In this document: positions 1 to 9,438 of the stretch, one piece after another
How positions within the stretch are numbered: the stretch's first letter is position 1
How the letters are laid out: every line of letters begins with the position of its first letter
Assembly: GCA_002281535.1 (NCBI GenBank)
Contig: NCGD01000005.1
Span: 166,781-230,780 of the forward strand
DNA: 64,000 nucleotides
From: Sphingomonas sp. 28-63-12
Lineage (GTDB): Bacteria > Pseudomonadota > Alphaproteobacteria > Sphingomonadales > Sphingomonadaceae
Reading direction: 5' to 3'
Notes under the pieces: model-generated
Told to the model about the DNA's origin: nothing
The model's input: only the letters and a program-made list of their open reading frames with translations
The model's database searches: none
Made by a program: the position numbers and the translations under genes

Positions 1-1191
1 CGGCTGGCCGAGACGGCGGGTTTAGCCGAGGCGATCGGCCTGGTTGTCGCTGACAAGCTGGCGATCCGCGTGCGCCAGCCCAGGCCGGCAACGCTGATCG
101 GCAGTGGTCAGATCGAGACGATTGCTGCGACTGTCCGGATGGAAGAGGCCGGGCTGGTCGTGTTCGATGCGGCGCTTACCCCGGTGCAGCAGCGCAATCT
201 CGAAAAGGCGCTTGAGGCCAAGGTAATCGACCGGACAGGCCTGATTCTGGAAATTTTCGGCGAACGCGCGGCGACCGCCGAGGGGCGGTTGCAGGTCGAA
301 CTGGCACATCTCGATTATCAGGCCGGACGACTGGTACGCAGCTGGACCCATCTCGAGCGCCAGCGTGGCGGCTTCGGTTTTCTGGGGGGGCCGGGCGAAA
401 CGCAGATCGAAGCTGATCGCCGTCTGATCCGCGACCGGATGGCTCGCTTGAAACGCGAGCTGGAGGCGGTGACGCGCACGCGGGGCCTCCACCGCGACCG
501 CCGCCAGCGCGCGCCTTGGCCGGTGATCGCGCTGGTCGGCTATACCAATGCCGGAAAATCAACGCTTTTCAATCGTGTAACCGGTGCTGACGTCATGGCG
601 GAAGATTTGCTGTTCGCGACGCTTGACCCGACATTGCGGCAGATTTCGCTGCCGGGAATCGACAAGGCGATTCTGTCGGACACAGTTGGCTTCGTGTCCG
701 ACCTGCCAACCCAGTTGGTCGCCGCTTTCAAGGCTACACTGGAAGAGGTGGTGTCGGCCGATTTGTTGATTCATGTCCGCGATATCGCTCATCCCGACAG
801 CGCGGCCCAATGCGCCGATGTTGAAACGGTGCTGCGCGAGATTGGTGTTGCCGACACCACCCCGCGGTTCGAGGCATGGAACAAACTCGATCTGCTCGAC
901 GAGACCCAACGCGCCGATGCGATCGGCGATGCCGCGCGCCGGGATGACGTCATGCTGATTTCGGCGCTGGACGGGGAAGGGGTTTCAGCGCTGCTCACGC
1001 AAGTGGCGGCGCGATTGACCGAAGGGCATCGGCGCTACACGATCGTCCTTGGCTCGAGCGACGGTGCCGCGGCGGCGTGGTTATATGCGCATGGCGAAGT
1101 GCTGGAGGCGACGATGGACGGCGATCAGGCGATATATGATGTGCGTCTGGCCCAGCGCGATTTTGACCGCTTCAACCAACGCGCGCTTTGA
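1..1191 (+). CDS. hflX: GTPase HflX, 5'-truncated by the window edge
   Basis: HflX is a ribosome-associated GTPase that splits or rescues stalled 70S ribosomes under stress. The reading frame is open from base 1 and the residues before the first GTG (position 70) already match the HflX N-terminal domain, so the true start lies outside the window. Visible motifs are the glycine-rich linker RGGFGFLGGPGETQIE, the P-loop GYTNAGKS (about residue 180), the G3 region DTVGF and the NKLD guanine-specificity motif. The last 20 bases overlap the end of the convergent mazG. In many alphaproteobacteria hflX follows hfq, which would lie just outside this window; that is an expectation, not something seen. 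Confidence 0.95.
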   Translation, partial: RLAETAGLAEAIGLVVADKLAIRVRQPRPATLIGSGQIETIAATVRMEEAGLVVFDAALTPVQQRNLEKALEAKVIDRTGLILEIFGERAATAEGRLQVELAHLDYQAGRLVRSWTHLERQRGGFGFLGGPGETQIEADRRLIRDRMARLKRELEAVTRTRGLHRDRRQRAPWPVIALVGYTNAGKSTLFNRVTGADVMAEDLLFATLDPTLRQISLPGIDKAILSDTVGFVSDLPTQLVAAFKATLEEVVSADLLIHVRDIAHPDSAAQCADVETVLREIGVADTTPRFEAWNKLDLLDETQRADAIGDAARRDDVMLISALDGEGVSALLTQVAARLTEGHRRYTIVLGSSDGAAAAWLYAHGEVLEATMDGDQAIYDVRLAQRDFDRFNQRAL

Positions 1192-1939
1192 TCGACTGCC
1201 ATAGCATTTCCTTTTCTGATAGCGTCAGACCTTCGAAGTCGTTACCTGCGATGGCCTCCATCGCTTTGAATCGATGTTCAAATTTTCTATTGCCCTGCCG
1301 CAGCGCGGCTTCCGCATCGATCCCAAGATGCCGGGCCCAGTTGACCACGGCGAACAATAGGTCGCCAATTTCCTCTGCCTGCTGGGCGCCGCTGGTTGCC
1401 GCGTCGACTTCGGCCAGTTCTTCGATAACCTTCGCGCGCGGCCCGCTGGTATCGGGCCAGTCGAAACCAGTGCGCGCCGCACGTTTCTGTAGCTTCTCGG
1501 CGCGCATCAGCGCTGGCAGTCCGCGCGCAACGCCATCAAGTGCCCCCGCTGGCACTGCCGATGATGCCTTGGCCGCGCGCTCTTCGGTCTTGATTTGTTC
1601 CCATGGGGGTGGGGCAGGTGCCGAGTTGTCGCCGGCGGTGCTGGCAAAAATATGCGGGTGGCGGCGTTCCATCTTATCGCAAATTGCCGTGACCACCTCG
1701 TCCAGCGCGAAATACCCGGCTTCCTCGGCCATACGGCTGTGAAAGACGACCTGAAGCAGCAAGTCGCCAAGTTCATCCTTGAGGTCGGCCATGTCGCCGC
1801 GTTCGATGGCGTCGGCAACTTCATGCGCTTCTTCGATCGTGTATGGTGCAATCGAAGCAAAATCCTGCGCGATATCCCAGGCACAGCCGCAGACGGGATC
1901 GCGTAGTCGCGCCATAATGGTTACCAATCGATCAACCAT
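1172..1939 (-). CDS. mazG: Nucleoside triphosphate pyrophosphohydrolase MazG
   Basis: MazG hydrolyses (d)NTPs to (d)NMPs plus pyrophosphate and is thought to clean the nucleotide pool. The 255-residue protein has the usual two tandem MazG domains: the first carries the metal-binding pattern ELGDLLLQVVFHSRM with acidic residues about residues 55-75, the second repeats the pattern as EEIGDLLFAVVNWAR near the C-terminus. The length is typical of the two-domain family. It reads toward hflX and the two 3' ends overlap. Upstream is a 65-base gap separating it from the large leftward operon, so it probably has its own promoter. Confidence 0.93.
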   Translation of the reverse strand: MVDRLVTIMARLRDPVCGCAWDIAQDFASIAPYTIEEAHEVADAIERGDMADLKDELGDLLLQVVFHSRMAEEAGYFALDEVVTAICDKMERRHPHIFASTAGDNSAPAPPPWEQIKTEERAAKASSAVPAGALDGVARGLPALMRAEKLQKRAARTGFDWPDTSGPRAKVIEELAEVDAATSGAQQAEEIGDLLFAVVNWARHLGIDAEAALRQGNRKFEHRFKAMEAIAGNDFEGLTLSEKEMLWQSIKARVG

Positions 1940-2004
1940 GAAAGGGCCCCGTTGCTATTGGCATCACTGTTGGCGCATTATTCGATCTGATAATATACAT
2001 TATG

Positions 2005-2616
2005 TTAAATAGCCGATATGGTCGGATAGGGCTCCAGCACCATCTCGTCGCCCTCGACCCGCCAGGTTTTGAGGTTCGACAGGAAGTTCATCCCGATCAT
2101 CCCGTCGCCGAAACTCGGCGCCACGCTCAACGCTAGATCGCGCGCCTTGATCGGGCCGATCGCCACCGATGCTGCCGTGGCCCGGTGCGCGATGATCGTC
2201 CCGTTCGCGGTGTCGACCAACATGCCGAAACTGTCGTCCACGGTGATGCCCGCCGCGCGGGCCGTTTCCGCTGAGATAGCAGTTGTTGTCGCGCCGGTGT
2301 CGATCAGCATTCGCTGCCGATACCTGTTCAGGGTCACCGTGGTCCAGAAATGGCCATCCGGACCGCGTGGGATCCGGATACTGCCGCCCGTGACGATCTG
2401 ATCGCTAAGCCCCAGCGCAGCCGACAGGTCCGATGCGCGTAAACCGCTGCGCCTGACCGCGGTGACGGCGAGCAAGGCAAAGGCGAAGATCGCGATCCAG
2501 GCCGCCGCCATTTTGAGCGTGCTGCTGATCGGCAAACGCCGTGCCGCCAGCGCCGATACCGGCAGGATCAGCATCAGCGCCAGCATAGCCGCCGAAAATC
2601 CGGTTTCGCCGTTCAT
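2005..2616 (-). CDS. Membrane-anchored retropepsin-like aspartic protease
   Basis: The 203-residue protein has two N-terminal hydrophobic segments (about residues 10-25 and 35-53), then a soluble domain with the aspartic protease signature LIDTGATTTAIS (Asp106). It fits the clan AA single-domain family (TIGR02281 type), which acts as a homodimer; here the catalytic domain is expected in the periplasm. The second family motif is weaker but GDGMIGMNFLS near the C-terminus matches the flap/hydrophobic-Gly region. The ATG overlaps the stop of the MBL hydrolase gene by ATGA, making it the last gene of the long operon. The substrate is not known. Confidence 0.82.
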   Translation of the reverse strand: MNGETGFSAAMLALMLILPVSALAARRLPISSTLKMAAAWIAIFAFALLAVTAVRRSGLRASDLSAALGLSDQIVTGGSIRIPRGPDGHFWTTVTLNRYRQRMLIDTGATTTAISAETARAAGITVDDSFGMLVDTANGTIIAHRATAASVAIGPIKARDLALSVAPSFGDGMIGMNFLSNLKTWRVEGDEMVLEPYPTISAI

Positions 2617-3377
2617 TGCCCAATCTCCAAGCCATCATGGCCTGGCACCACGCCAGCGGGTAACTCGGCGGATAGCTCCGCGTAATCCATCGTTTGATCC
2701 ATATGGATCAATGCTGCCATGCCCGGTTGCAGTGCCGCGATCTGGTCAAGCGTATAGGCAAGATGCGGATGGGTTGGATGCGGCGCGCGGCGCAGCGCAT
2801 CGACCACCCAGATATCGAGATCACGATAGAGATTGGCCATGGGCGGTGTGACGATATGGAAATCGGTCGCATATCCAATGGCGATACCGTCCGCCGCAAA
2901 GCGCAATCCGGCGCTCGTGATCTCGCCATGCGGCTGATCGACGACGCTGACCATGATATCACCGATCACAATCTCGTCAGGCAACACATCAGCCGACACT
3001 GTCGGTGGGTAGCCGGCGCGGCCATTAAAGGCGTAATGGAAGCGGTCAGTCAGGGCCTTGAGGGTATCGGCGCGGGCAAGGCCGCGGACCGGCTGGCCAC
3101 GGGCATGGAAAAGCTGCCGGAGATCATCGATGCCATGGCAGTGATCGGCATGGTCATGGGTCCAGATCACCGCGTCGATATCGCTGACCCCAGCGGCAAG
3201 CAATTGCTCGCGCATGTCCGGACTGGTGTCGACGAGTATCCGCGTCGTCGCGGTTTCAACCAGGATCGAGGCGCGGGTGCGCCGGTTGCGGGGCTCGGCC
3301 GGGTCGCATCGTCCCCAGTCATTGCCGATCCTGGGCACGCCCGACGAAGTGCCGCTGCCGAGGATCCGCACCTTCAT
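2613..3377 (-). CDS. MBL-fold metal-dependent hydrolase (PhnP/YycJ-like)
   Basis: This 254-residue protein belongs to the metallo-beta-lactamase fold. The metal-binding motif is WTHDHADHCHG (HxHxDH, about residues 74-83), preceded by the conserved Asp of ILVDTSPDMREQ; later ligands are the His of DQPHGE and the C-terminal LIHMD. The N-terminus LGSGTSSGVPRIG is typical of PhnP-like phosphodiesterases. In this family the products hydrolyse cyclic phosphodiesters or nucleotides, but the exact substrate cannot be read here. Start and stop overlap its neighbours by ATGA, so it is translated with tatD and the downstream protease. Confidence 0.88.
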   Translation of the reverse strand: MKVRILGSGTSSGVPRIGNDWGRCDPAEPRNRRTRASILVETATTRILVDTSPDMREQLLAAGVSDIDAVIWTHDHADHCHGIDDLRQLFHARGQPVRGLARADTLKALTDRFHYAFNGRAGYPPTVSADVLPDEIVIGDIMVSVVDQPHGEITSAGLRFAADGIAIGYATDFHIVTPPMANLYRDLDIWVVDALRRAPHPTHPHLAYTLDQIAALQPGMAALIHMDQTMDYAELSAELPAGVVPGHDGLEIGQ

Positions 3378-4153
3378 GACTTCACTTTGGTAAATAAGCG
3401 GTGAAAATTGGCCGAGGTGGCAGCCGCCAGCGTCATGACGTCAACCCCGCGAAGTTGCGCGAGAAACCGCGCCGTATCAGCGACAAACGCTGGCTCGCCG
3501 GTCTTGCCGCGATGGGGAACGGGCGCAAGAAATGGCGAATCCGTCTCGATTAACAGGCGCTCCAGCGGCAGTCTTGTGGCGGTTTCCTGCAGATGCTTGG
3601 CGTTCTTGAACGTTACGATCCCCGAGATGGAAATGTAGAATCCCAGCCCCAGCGCGATATCGGCGAACGCGCCGCTGGCGGTGAAGCAATGGATCACGCC
3701 GAGATAGGTGCCCTTGTCCATTTCTTCGCGCAGGATCGCGGCAGTGTCCTCCTCGGCGTCGCGGGTATGGACGATGATCGGTAACCCGGTCTGGCGCGCG
3801 GCGGCAATATGCGCGCGAAAGCTGGTTTGCTGGCGGACGCGGTCGCTATGGTCATAGTAATAATCGAGGCCGGTTTCGCCAATGCCAACCACGCGCGGAT
3901 GCTGCGCTCGCTCGACCAATTTAGCGGTATCGATATGCGCATGGGCATCCGCCTCATGCGGATGGATGCCGACGGTGGCCCAGATATCCGCCTCGCGCTC
4001 GGCGATACCGATCACGTCATCCCATTCGCTCTCACGCGTCGAAATTGTGAGCATCGTCGCGACGCCGGCAGCGCGCGCACGCTCGAGTACATGCTGCTGT
4101 TGTTCAGCCAAACCTTTGTAATTCAAATGACAATGGCTGTCGATAAATTTCAT
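3374..4153 (-). CDS. tatD: TatD family 3'-5' metal-dependent DNase
   Basis: TatD hydrolases are amidohydrolase-fold exonucleases that act on single-stranded DNA and RNA and are linked to repair and quality control. The 259-residue protein starts with the metal motif DSHCHL (HxH), followed by the conserved Glu in GIGETGLDYYY, the His of PIIVHTRDAEED and of VIHCFTAS, and the late Asp in LLIETDSPFLAP, so the active site is complete. Start ATG overlaps the metG stop by 4 bases. A metG-tatD-MBL hydrolase order is common in proteobacteria. Confidence 0.93.
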   Translation of the reverse strand: MKFIDSHCHLNYKGLAEQQQHVLERARAAGVATMLTISTRESEWDDVIGIAEREADIWATVGIHPHEADAHAHIDTAKLVERAQHPRVVGIGETGLDYYYDHSDRVRQQTSFRAHIAAARQTGLPIIVHTRDAEEDTAAILREEMDKGTYLGVIHCFTASGAFADIALGLGFYISISGIVTFKNAKHLQETATRLPLERLLIETDSPFLAPVPHRGKTGEPAFVADTARFLAQLRGVDVMTLAAATSANFHRLFTKVKS

Positions 4154-5715
4154 GGAGCGACCTCCGCCGGCACATCGAGCCGCGGGAACAGCGGCACTGG
4201 CTGATCGAGCCTGAATTCACCTTGGGCGAGCAGTGGATACCACGTCGTGCCGATCGCCGTCGGCGTGCGAAGTGCCGGGTCAACACCCATCGCATCAAGC
4301 AGCCGGGTCGAGCTTGCCGGGATTACCGGTGCAATCGCGACGGCAAGCTGGGCGATACAGATATAGAGCGTCGCCAGAACCGTTTCCATCCGCTCTGGAT
4401 CGGTCTTGCGAAGCGCCCATGGGGCCTGGTCGTCGACATAGGCGTTGCATGCGAACACCGCCTGTACCCAGGCTTCTGTTGCCTGGGACAAGGCGAGGTC
4501 GTCAAACGCGTGGGGCATGCTTTCCCGCACCGTCTTGTCGACAAGCGCGAACAGGGCCGTATCGGCGGGGCTGTGGCCGTGGATTGCGGGCAGACGCCCA
4601 TCGCAGTTCTTGAAGATCTGCGACAACGTCCTCTGCGCCAGGTTGCCGAAGCTATTGGCGAGATCAGCATTTGCCCGTAATACAATGGCTTCTGCTGAAT
4701 AACTACCATCTTGTCCGAAGCTAATGTCGCGCAGCAGGAAATAGCGCAGCGCATCAACGCCAAACGCATCCGCCAACGCCAGCGGATCGGCAACGTTGCC
4801 GGCCGATTTTGACATTTTTCTGCCGTCGCGGGCCAGCACAAAGCCGTGGCCGAATATCGCCTTGGGCAGCGCAACCTTGGCCGACAGCAGAAAAGCGGGC
4901 CAATAGACCGCATGAAACCGGACGATATCTTTGCCGATCATGTGCAGGTTCGCCGGCCAATAGGCCGCAAGATCGCCATCCATCGCCGGGTAGCCTATAC
5001 CGGTCAGATAATTGGTCAGCGCATCGACCCAGACATACATGACATGGCCCGGGCTGCCCGGCACCGGAACGCCCCAGTCAAAGCTGGTCCGCGATACTGA
5101 CAAGTCAGACAGACCGCCTTCGACAAAGCGCAACACCTCGTTGCGGCGGCTTTCCGGGCGGATGAAGTCAGGGTTGGCTGCATAATGATCGAGCAGAGGC
5201 TGCTGATATTTCGAAAGCCGGAAGAACCAGGTCTCCTCGGCTGTCCAGTCGACCGGGGTGCCCTGCGGCGAGAGTTTGACGCCCCCTTCCCCTTCGACCA
5301 ATTCCTTCTCGTCGTAAAACGCCTCGTCGCGAACCGAATACCAGCCTTCATAGCGATCGAGATACAGATCGCCGGCGTCGGCCATTGCCTGCCACAGCGC
5401 CTGGCTGGCGGCATAATGGTCAGGGTCTGTGGTACGGATGAAGCGATCGAAGCTGATGTTGAGCTTGGCTGCCATTTCCTGGAAATAGCCGGACATCTCA
5501 TCGGCAAGCGCGCGGGTTTCGATTCCACGATCGCGGGCGGCTTGGACCATTTTCAGGCCATGCTCGTCGGTGCCCGTCTGGAACCGGACATCGCGTCCGG
5601 CCATGCGCTGATAACGCGCGATCGCGTCGGTGGCGATTGCTTCATAGGCATGGCCAATGTGCGGCCGTCCGTTGGGGTAGTTGATTGCGGTGGTGATATA
5701 GAAAGGATCGGCCAT
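4150..5715 (-). CDS. metG: Methionyl-tRNA synthetase
   Basis: The enzyme charges tRNA-Met and initiator tRNA with methionine in the cytoplasm. The 521-residue protein has the class I signature HIGH in GRPHIGHAYEA near residue 18, and KMSKS in DGRKMSKSAGN about residue 300. It ends without the C-terminal EMAP-like tRNA-binding domain present in long MetG forms, as is usual for the alphaproteobacterial short form. The start ATG is 37 bases after the holB stop, the largest gap in this part of the operon. Confidence 0.97.
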   Translation of the reverse strand: MADPFYITTAINYPNGRPHIGHAYEAIATDAIARYQRMAGRDVRFQTGTDEHGLKMVQAARDRGIETRALADEMSGYFQEMAAKLNISFDRFIRTTDPDHYAASQALWQAMADAGDLYLDRYEGWYSVRDEAFYDEKELVEGEGGVKLSPQGTPVDWTAEETWFFRLSKYQQPLLDHYAANPDFIRPESRRNEVLRFVEGGLSDLSVSRTSFDWGVPVPGSPGHVMYVWVDALTNYLTGIGYPAMDGDLAAYWPANLHMIGKDIVRFHAVYWPAFLLSAKVALPKAIFGHGFVLARDGRKMSKSAGNVADPLALADAFGVDALRYFLLRDISFGQDGSYSAEAIVLRANADLANSFGNLAQRTLSQIFKNCDGRLPAIHGHSPADTALFALVDKTVRESMPHAFDDLALSQATEAWVQAVFACNAYVDDQAPWALRKTDPERMETVLATLYICIAQLAVAIAPVIPASSTRLLDAMGVDPALRTPTAIGTTWYPLLAQGEFRLDQPVPLFPRLDVPAEVAP

Positions 5716-5752
5716 GCCCGGTCCCTAGAGCATCGCGCTGGCCAATTGAAGT

Positions 5753-6736
5753 CTAAGACGCTGCCAGCCGCGCGACCAGACCCGCCATCTCATAAACCGT
5801 GGCCTGTTGATCAAGCGACAGCGCCCGCGCACTGATCGCCAGCGCGCGCGCGCCGTCATAGGCATCGAGCGCGGCTTTGAGTGCGTCGCCCTGCCGGGCA
5901 GTGCTCGCTTCGGCGATGAAGCTCGGCACCCGATCGAGAAAGGCTTCGTAGCGGGGTTGCGCGGCTTTCAACGACAGTGACTTGGCCAGCTTGGTCCGCT
6001 GCGCATTGGAATGATCGCCACTGGTCGCGATGGCCGTCATGACGCCATCCAGAGCGGCCATATCGAGCCCGGCATAGCCGAGCGCCCGGCCCGGTGATCC
6101 GTCTCCCGCACGCACCAATGCGGCGATTTCGCCCGCATTCGCTTCGGGCAGCGCGGCCCTCAACACGCCGGCTAGTTCGTCGTCGCTGAGCGGATCGAAG
6201 CGCAGGCGGCGGCATCGTGACCGGATCGTCGGCAATAACCGGCCCGGCGAATGGCTAATCAGCAAAAAAATCGTGCCGGCCGGTGGCTCTTCCAGGTTCT
6301 TGAGCAAGGCGTTCGATGCGCCCGGACGCTCGAGATCATCGACCGAATCGATCAACACGACGCGGCGCGGCGACATTGAGGGGGTCGTCGCAAACAAGGG
6401 CTGAAGCGCGCGAACCTGCGCAATCGGGATCGAGCGGGCGAGATCCTGGCCAGGCTTGTCGGCATCCTTTGGCATCCGCATCAGTTCCCGATAATCGGGG
6501 TGCGAGCCGGCGGCGATCAGCGCCCGGGTACGATCGTCGTCAGGCACATCGAACCCAGGCGCCAGCACCCCCGGGCGGGCGGCCTCGGCAAGCAGCCGCA
6601 AGGCTGCCGCGCGCGCAAAGCTGGCCTTGCCGACGCCCATCGGGCCCGTGAACAGCCATGCATGATGCAGCGACCCGCTCGACATCGCCGCAAGAAACGC
6701 CTCATGCGCGTCGTGATTGCCAGCCGGCAGTGTCAC
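5753..6736 (-). CDS. holB: DNA polymerase III subunit delta prime
   Basis: HolB is a clamp-loader component that works with HolA and DnaX to load the beta sliding clamp. The 327-residue protein begins with a AAA+ fold; the P-loop region LFTGPMGVGKASFARAA is at about residues 29-45, and the sensor-1 region NALLKNLEEPPAGTIFLLIS is present, with the SRC motif in TIRSRCRRLRF. Its ATG overlaps the tmk stop by ATGA. The tmk-holB pair is a widely conserved arrangement. dnaX, the partner ATPase, lies elsewhere in this window at about 56-58 kb. Confidence 0.93.
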   Translation of the reverse strand: MTLPAGNHDAHEAFLAAMSSGSLHHAWLFTGPMGVGKASFARAAALRLLAEAARPGVLAPGFDVPDDDRTRALIAAGSHPDYRELMRMPKDADKPGQDLARSIPIAQVRALQPLFATTPSMSPRRVVLIDSVDDLERPGASNALLKNLEEPPAGTIFLLISHSPGRLLPTIRSRCRRLRFDPLSDDELAGVLRAALPEANAGEIAALVRAGDGSPGRALGYAGLDMAALDGVMTAIATSGDHSNAQRTKLAKSLSLKAAQPRYEAFLDRVPSFIAEASTARQGDALKAALDAYDGARALAISARALSLDQQATVYEMAGLVARLAAS

Positions 6737-7374
6737 GGCAGCAGGTCAGCCAGCTGGGCCAGGATTGCCGCAGCGACGGCATCGGGGTTCGCCGCAGCAT
6801 CGATCAGCCGGCAGCGATCGGGTTCGGTCTCAGCAAAGCGTCGAAAGGCGGCAGCGACATCGGTGTGAAAGCCGTCGCCGCGCGCGGCAAAGCGGTCGGC
6901 TGCCGCGCCATCGCGCCGGGCCGCGCGGGCGCGCCCTTCCTCGATCGGTATTTCCAGGATCAGCGTCCGATCGGGCAGCAGCCCGCGCGCGCCAAAACCG
7001 TGCAACGCCAGCACCGCCGCGTCGTCAATTCCGCCAGCCACGCCCTGATAAGCTCGGCTGCTGTCGATGAAACGATCGCAAATCACCCAATGGCCAGCGC
7101 CGAGCGCCGGCCGGATCTTCTTTTCAACATGATCGGCGCGGGCCGCCGCGAACAACAGCGCCTCACTATGTGCACTCCAGCGATTGACGCCGCCCTCCAT
7201 CAAAAGGCTGCGGATCGCCTCCGCCCCTTCTGTCCCCCCGGGCTCGCGAGTGACGATCGCGTGAATACCCCGGGCGGCGAGCATCTCGGTGAGCCGGCCG
7301 ACCTGCGTCGATTTACCCGCGCCCTCGCCGCCCTCAAGCGAAATCAACCGACCCGGGATGGTCTGCCCGTTCAC
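6733..7374 (-). CDS. tmk: Thymidylate kinase
   Basis: Tmk phosphorylates dTMP to dTDP for DNA synthesis. The P-loop GGEGAGKST occurs about 13 residues after the chosen start; the DR(Y/F) motif is CDRFIDSSRAYQG and the LID region is EEGRARAARRDG. I chose the GTG at 7374 because it overlaps the TGA of the upstream D,D-carboxypeptidase gene (GTGA) and removes ten unconserved residues of a longer open frame. The resulting 213 residues is the usual family length. Downstream it overlaps holB by ATGA. Confidence 0.94.
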   Translation of the reverse strand: MNGQTIPGRLISLEGGEGAGKSTQVGRLTEMLAARGIHAIVTREPGGTEGAEAIRSLLMEGGVNRWSAHSEALLFAAARADHVEKKIRPALGAGHWVICDRFIDSSRAYQGVAGGIDDAAVLALHGFGARGLLPDRTLILEIPIEEGRARAARRDGAAADRFAARGDGFHTDVAAAFRRFAETEPDRCRLIDAAANPDAVAAAILAQLADLLP

Positions 7375-8561
7375 ACCCCGAACAGCGACAGGAACCCGGC
7401 CCATGCGCGGCCGAAAAAGCCGGCTTCGGCAACATCCGTTTCGGCAACCAGCGGCAAATATTGCGGCGCCATACCGGGTGACCGGACAACAAGATCGGCG
7501 ATATGCTGGCCCTTTTTGAACGGCGCCTTGATCGGTCCTTCATACACCACACTGAGCTTGAGATCAGGTACCGCGCCGCCCGGCAAGGTTGCGGTCAGAT
7601 CATGCGGGGCGACAAGATTGACGCGGCTGGCCGCGCCACCCTGGACTTCGGCGCTTTCGACCACGCGACCCGCCTTGACGATCGGCTTGGCCTGCCACGC
7701 GCGAAAGCCCCATTCCATGAAGCGCACCGATTCCGAAATTCGCTGGTTGAAACTCGTCAGCCCGGCGACGACCATCACCAGCCTGCGGCCATTTTGCTCG
7801 GCGGATCCGGTAAAGCCATAGCCGGCTTCTTCGGTATGCCCAGTCTTCAGCCCGTCGGCACCGGCAACGCGCCCCAACAAGGGATCGCGATTGGCCTGGG
7901 TGATCGCCGCCCCGGATCCCATCGTCTTGCCCCAAGTAAAGTCGGTCTTTGAATAGAATTGCTTGTACAGCGTCGGGAAGTTCTGGATCGTCGCGCTGGC
8001 CAGTTTGGCAAGGTCACGGGCAGTGATATAGGTCACCCCGCCATCGGGCCAGCCATTGGACGTGCCGAAATGGCTATTGTTCAGCCCGATTTTCTTGGCC
8101 TGCTCGTTCATTCGCGAGACAAACGCCTCCTCGGTACCCGAGATACCCTCGGCCAGCACGACACAGGCATCATTGCCCGACAGGGTGATAATGCCGTACA
8201 GCAAATTGGCGACGCTGACATTCTCATTGACTGAGAGGAACATCGTCGAACCTGCTGCCGGGCCGTGCCATTTCTTCCAGGTTTCGGGGCGCACGGTGAA
8301 GGTCTGGTCGAGCTTGAGCTCGCCGCGGCTGATCATGTCGAACGCCACATAGACGGTCATGATTTTGGCCAGGGACGCCGGCGGCATCCGGCGATCGGCA
8401 TCCTTGGCATAGAGGATCGCGCCACTCGACAGATCCTGCATATAGGCAACCGGCGCTGGCGTGCTGAACGGCGGTTGCACCGCAAGTGCGGGTGTCGCGA
8501 TCAGCGACGTAGCAAGCAGCAAGGCGACGGCAGATTTCATCATGGGGGTGTTCAAGTCCAT
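7371..8561 (-). CDS. Serine-type D-Ala-D-Ala carboxypeptidase (PBP5/6 family)
   Basis: Low-molecular-weight penicillin-binding protein that trims the terminal D-Ala of peptidoglycan stem peptides in the periplasm. The three active-site motifs are all present: SxxK as PASLAKIM, SxN as LSGNDACV, and KTG as DGLKTGHT. A signal peptide of about 25 residues (MMKSAVALLLATSLIATPALA) is followed by the peptidase S11 domain and a C-terminal PBP5-type beta domain. The start is uncertain: ATG codons at 8561, 8543 and 8540 are all possible and none has a strong ribosome binding site; the ATG at 8561 avoids overlap with the previous gene. The stop overlaps tmk. Confidence 0.92.
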   Translation of the reverse strand: MDLNTPMMKSAVALLLATSLIATPALAVQPPFSTPAPVAYMQDLSSGAILYAKDADRRMPPASLAKIMTVYVAFDMISRGELKLDQTFTVRPETWKKWHGPAAGSTMFLSVNENVSVANLLYGIITLSGNDACVVLAEGISGTEEAFVSRMNEQAKKIGLNNSHFGTSNGWPDGGVTYITARDLAKLASATIQNFPTLYKQFYSKTDFTWGKTMGSGAAITQANRDPLLGRVAGADGLKTGHTEEAGYGFTGSAEQNGRRLVMVVAGLTSFNQRISESVRFMEWGFRAWQAKPIVKAGRVVESAEVQGGAASRVNLVAPHDLTATLPGGAVPDLKLSVVYEGPIKAPFKKGQHIADLVVRSPGMAPQYLPLVAETDVAEAGFFGRAWAGFLSLFGV

Positions 8562-8574
8562 ATACTGGAGGAGG

Positions 8575-9438
8575 TTATTCGCGAATGATCCGGGCGTCGC
8601 CATAGCCGCGACGGGCTACGTCCGATCGCGCCCGATCGGCGATTGATTGATCGGCATAGGGGCCAAGCCGCACCCGATAAAGGCCACCACCCGATTTGAC
8701 AGCCCCGCCCACCATCTGGGCCAGATCTTGGGCGCGTGGGCCGCTGGAAAGCGCAGCGATCTGGACATAATAGCCCGCGCCGCTTGTGGCTGCTGGTGGT
8801 GCATAGGATTGGGGCGCCGGCTTCACGCTGCTGCCGGGGACGGGATAGGGTGCGCCCGTGGCAGCGCTGGCGCGGACCGATGTTGTCTTGATCGGTCGTT
8901 GCGGGAGTACTGCAACGCTGCGCGGTGGCGCTGGCAGGCGTTTGCGTAGCGCCGTCAGCAGCACCGGTGGGGCATCGCTACGCGTGCCGGCGGCCCCGCC
9001 GTCGCGCAGGGCCTGCTGGTCCCCACCAAGCGGATTGACGCGACGCACCCGAACCCCCAGCGACCGCGTGCCATCGGCCCCGAGCAGATGCAGTGCCCCG
9101 GGCGACAACGCAATCACATGATCTGCCGTCGCCAGGGCGTGATCGGCGATCAGGACCAGAATTGTCTTACCGCTGTCGAGCGCGGTAACCTCGGCAAAGC
9201 CGCCGATTGGCAGCGTTGGATGGGCGGCCGTGATCGCCGCCGGATTGGCGCCACCATCATAAGGGACCGCATAGCCGACGCTGTCATAGCGCTCGGCGCC
9301 GGGCACTGCCTGCGAAGTGCCGCGCGGCCCCTCACCCGGCGGTGGCATATCTGCCGATTGGCCGGCGAAGGCGACGCTTCCCAGGCCTGCACTGGCGAGC
9401 AGGGTGGCGGCAGCAATGGCTCTAATGGTCAACGGCAT
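8575..9438 (-). CDS. RlpA-like secreted protein with SPOR domain
   Basis: The 287-residue protein has a signal peptide (about residues 1-25, ending AFA), a double-psi beta-barrel region containing GGFAEVTALDSGKTILVLI and ADHVIALSPGALHLLG, then a Pro-rich linker and a C-terminal SPOR domain starting at GYYVQIAALSSGPRAQ. SPOR domains bind denuded glycan strands at septa; RlpA in Pseudomonas is a lytic transglycosylase for such strands. The barrel looks divergent and I cannot confirm the catalytic residues, so enzymatic activity is uncertain. It lies between mltB-like and D,D-carboxypeptidase genes, overlapping the former by 17 bases, which supports a cell-wall role. Confidence 0.85.
   Translation of the reverse strand: MPLTIRAIAAATLLASAGLGSVAFAGQSADMPPPGEGPRGTSQAVPGAERYDSVGYAVPYDGGANPAAITAAHPTLPIGGFAEVTALDSGKTILVLIADHALATADHVIALSPGALHLLGADGTRSLGVRVRRVNPLGGDQQALRDGGAAGTRSDAPPVLLTALRKRLPAPPRSVAVLPQRPIKTTSVRASAATGAPYPVPGSSVKPAPQSYAPPAATSGAGYYVQIAALSSGPRAQDLAQMVGGAVKSGGGLYRVRLGPYADQSIADRARSDVARRGYGDARIIRE

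Noticed and set aside
6658-7821. A 387-codon frame antisense to holB, tmk and the carboxypeptidase
   Set aside because: Covered on the other strand by three conserved genes; no family features and no ribosome binding site of note.
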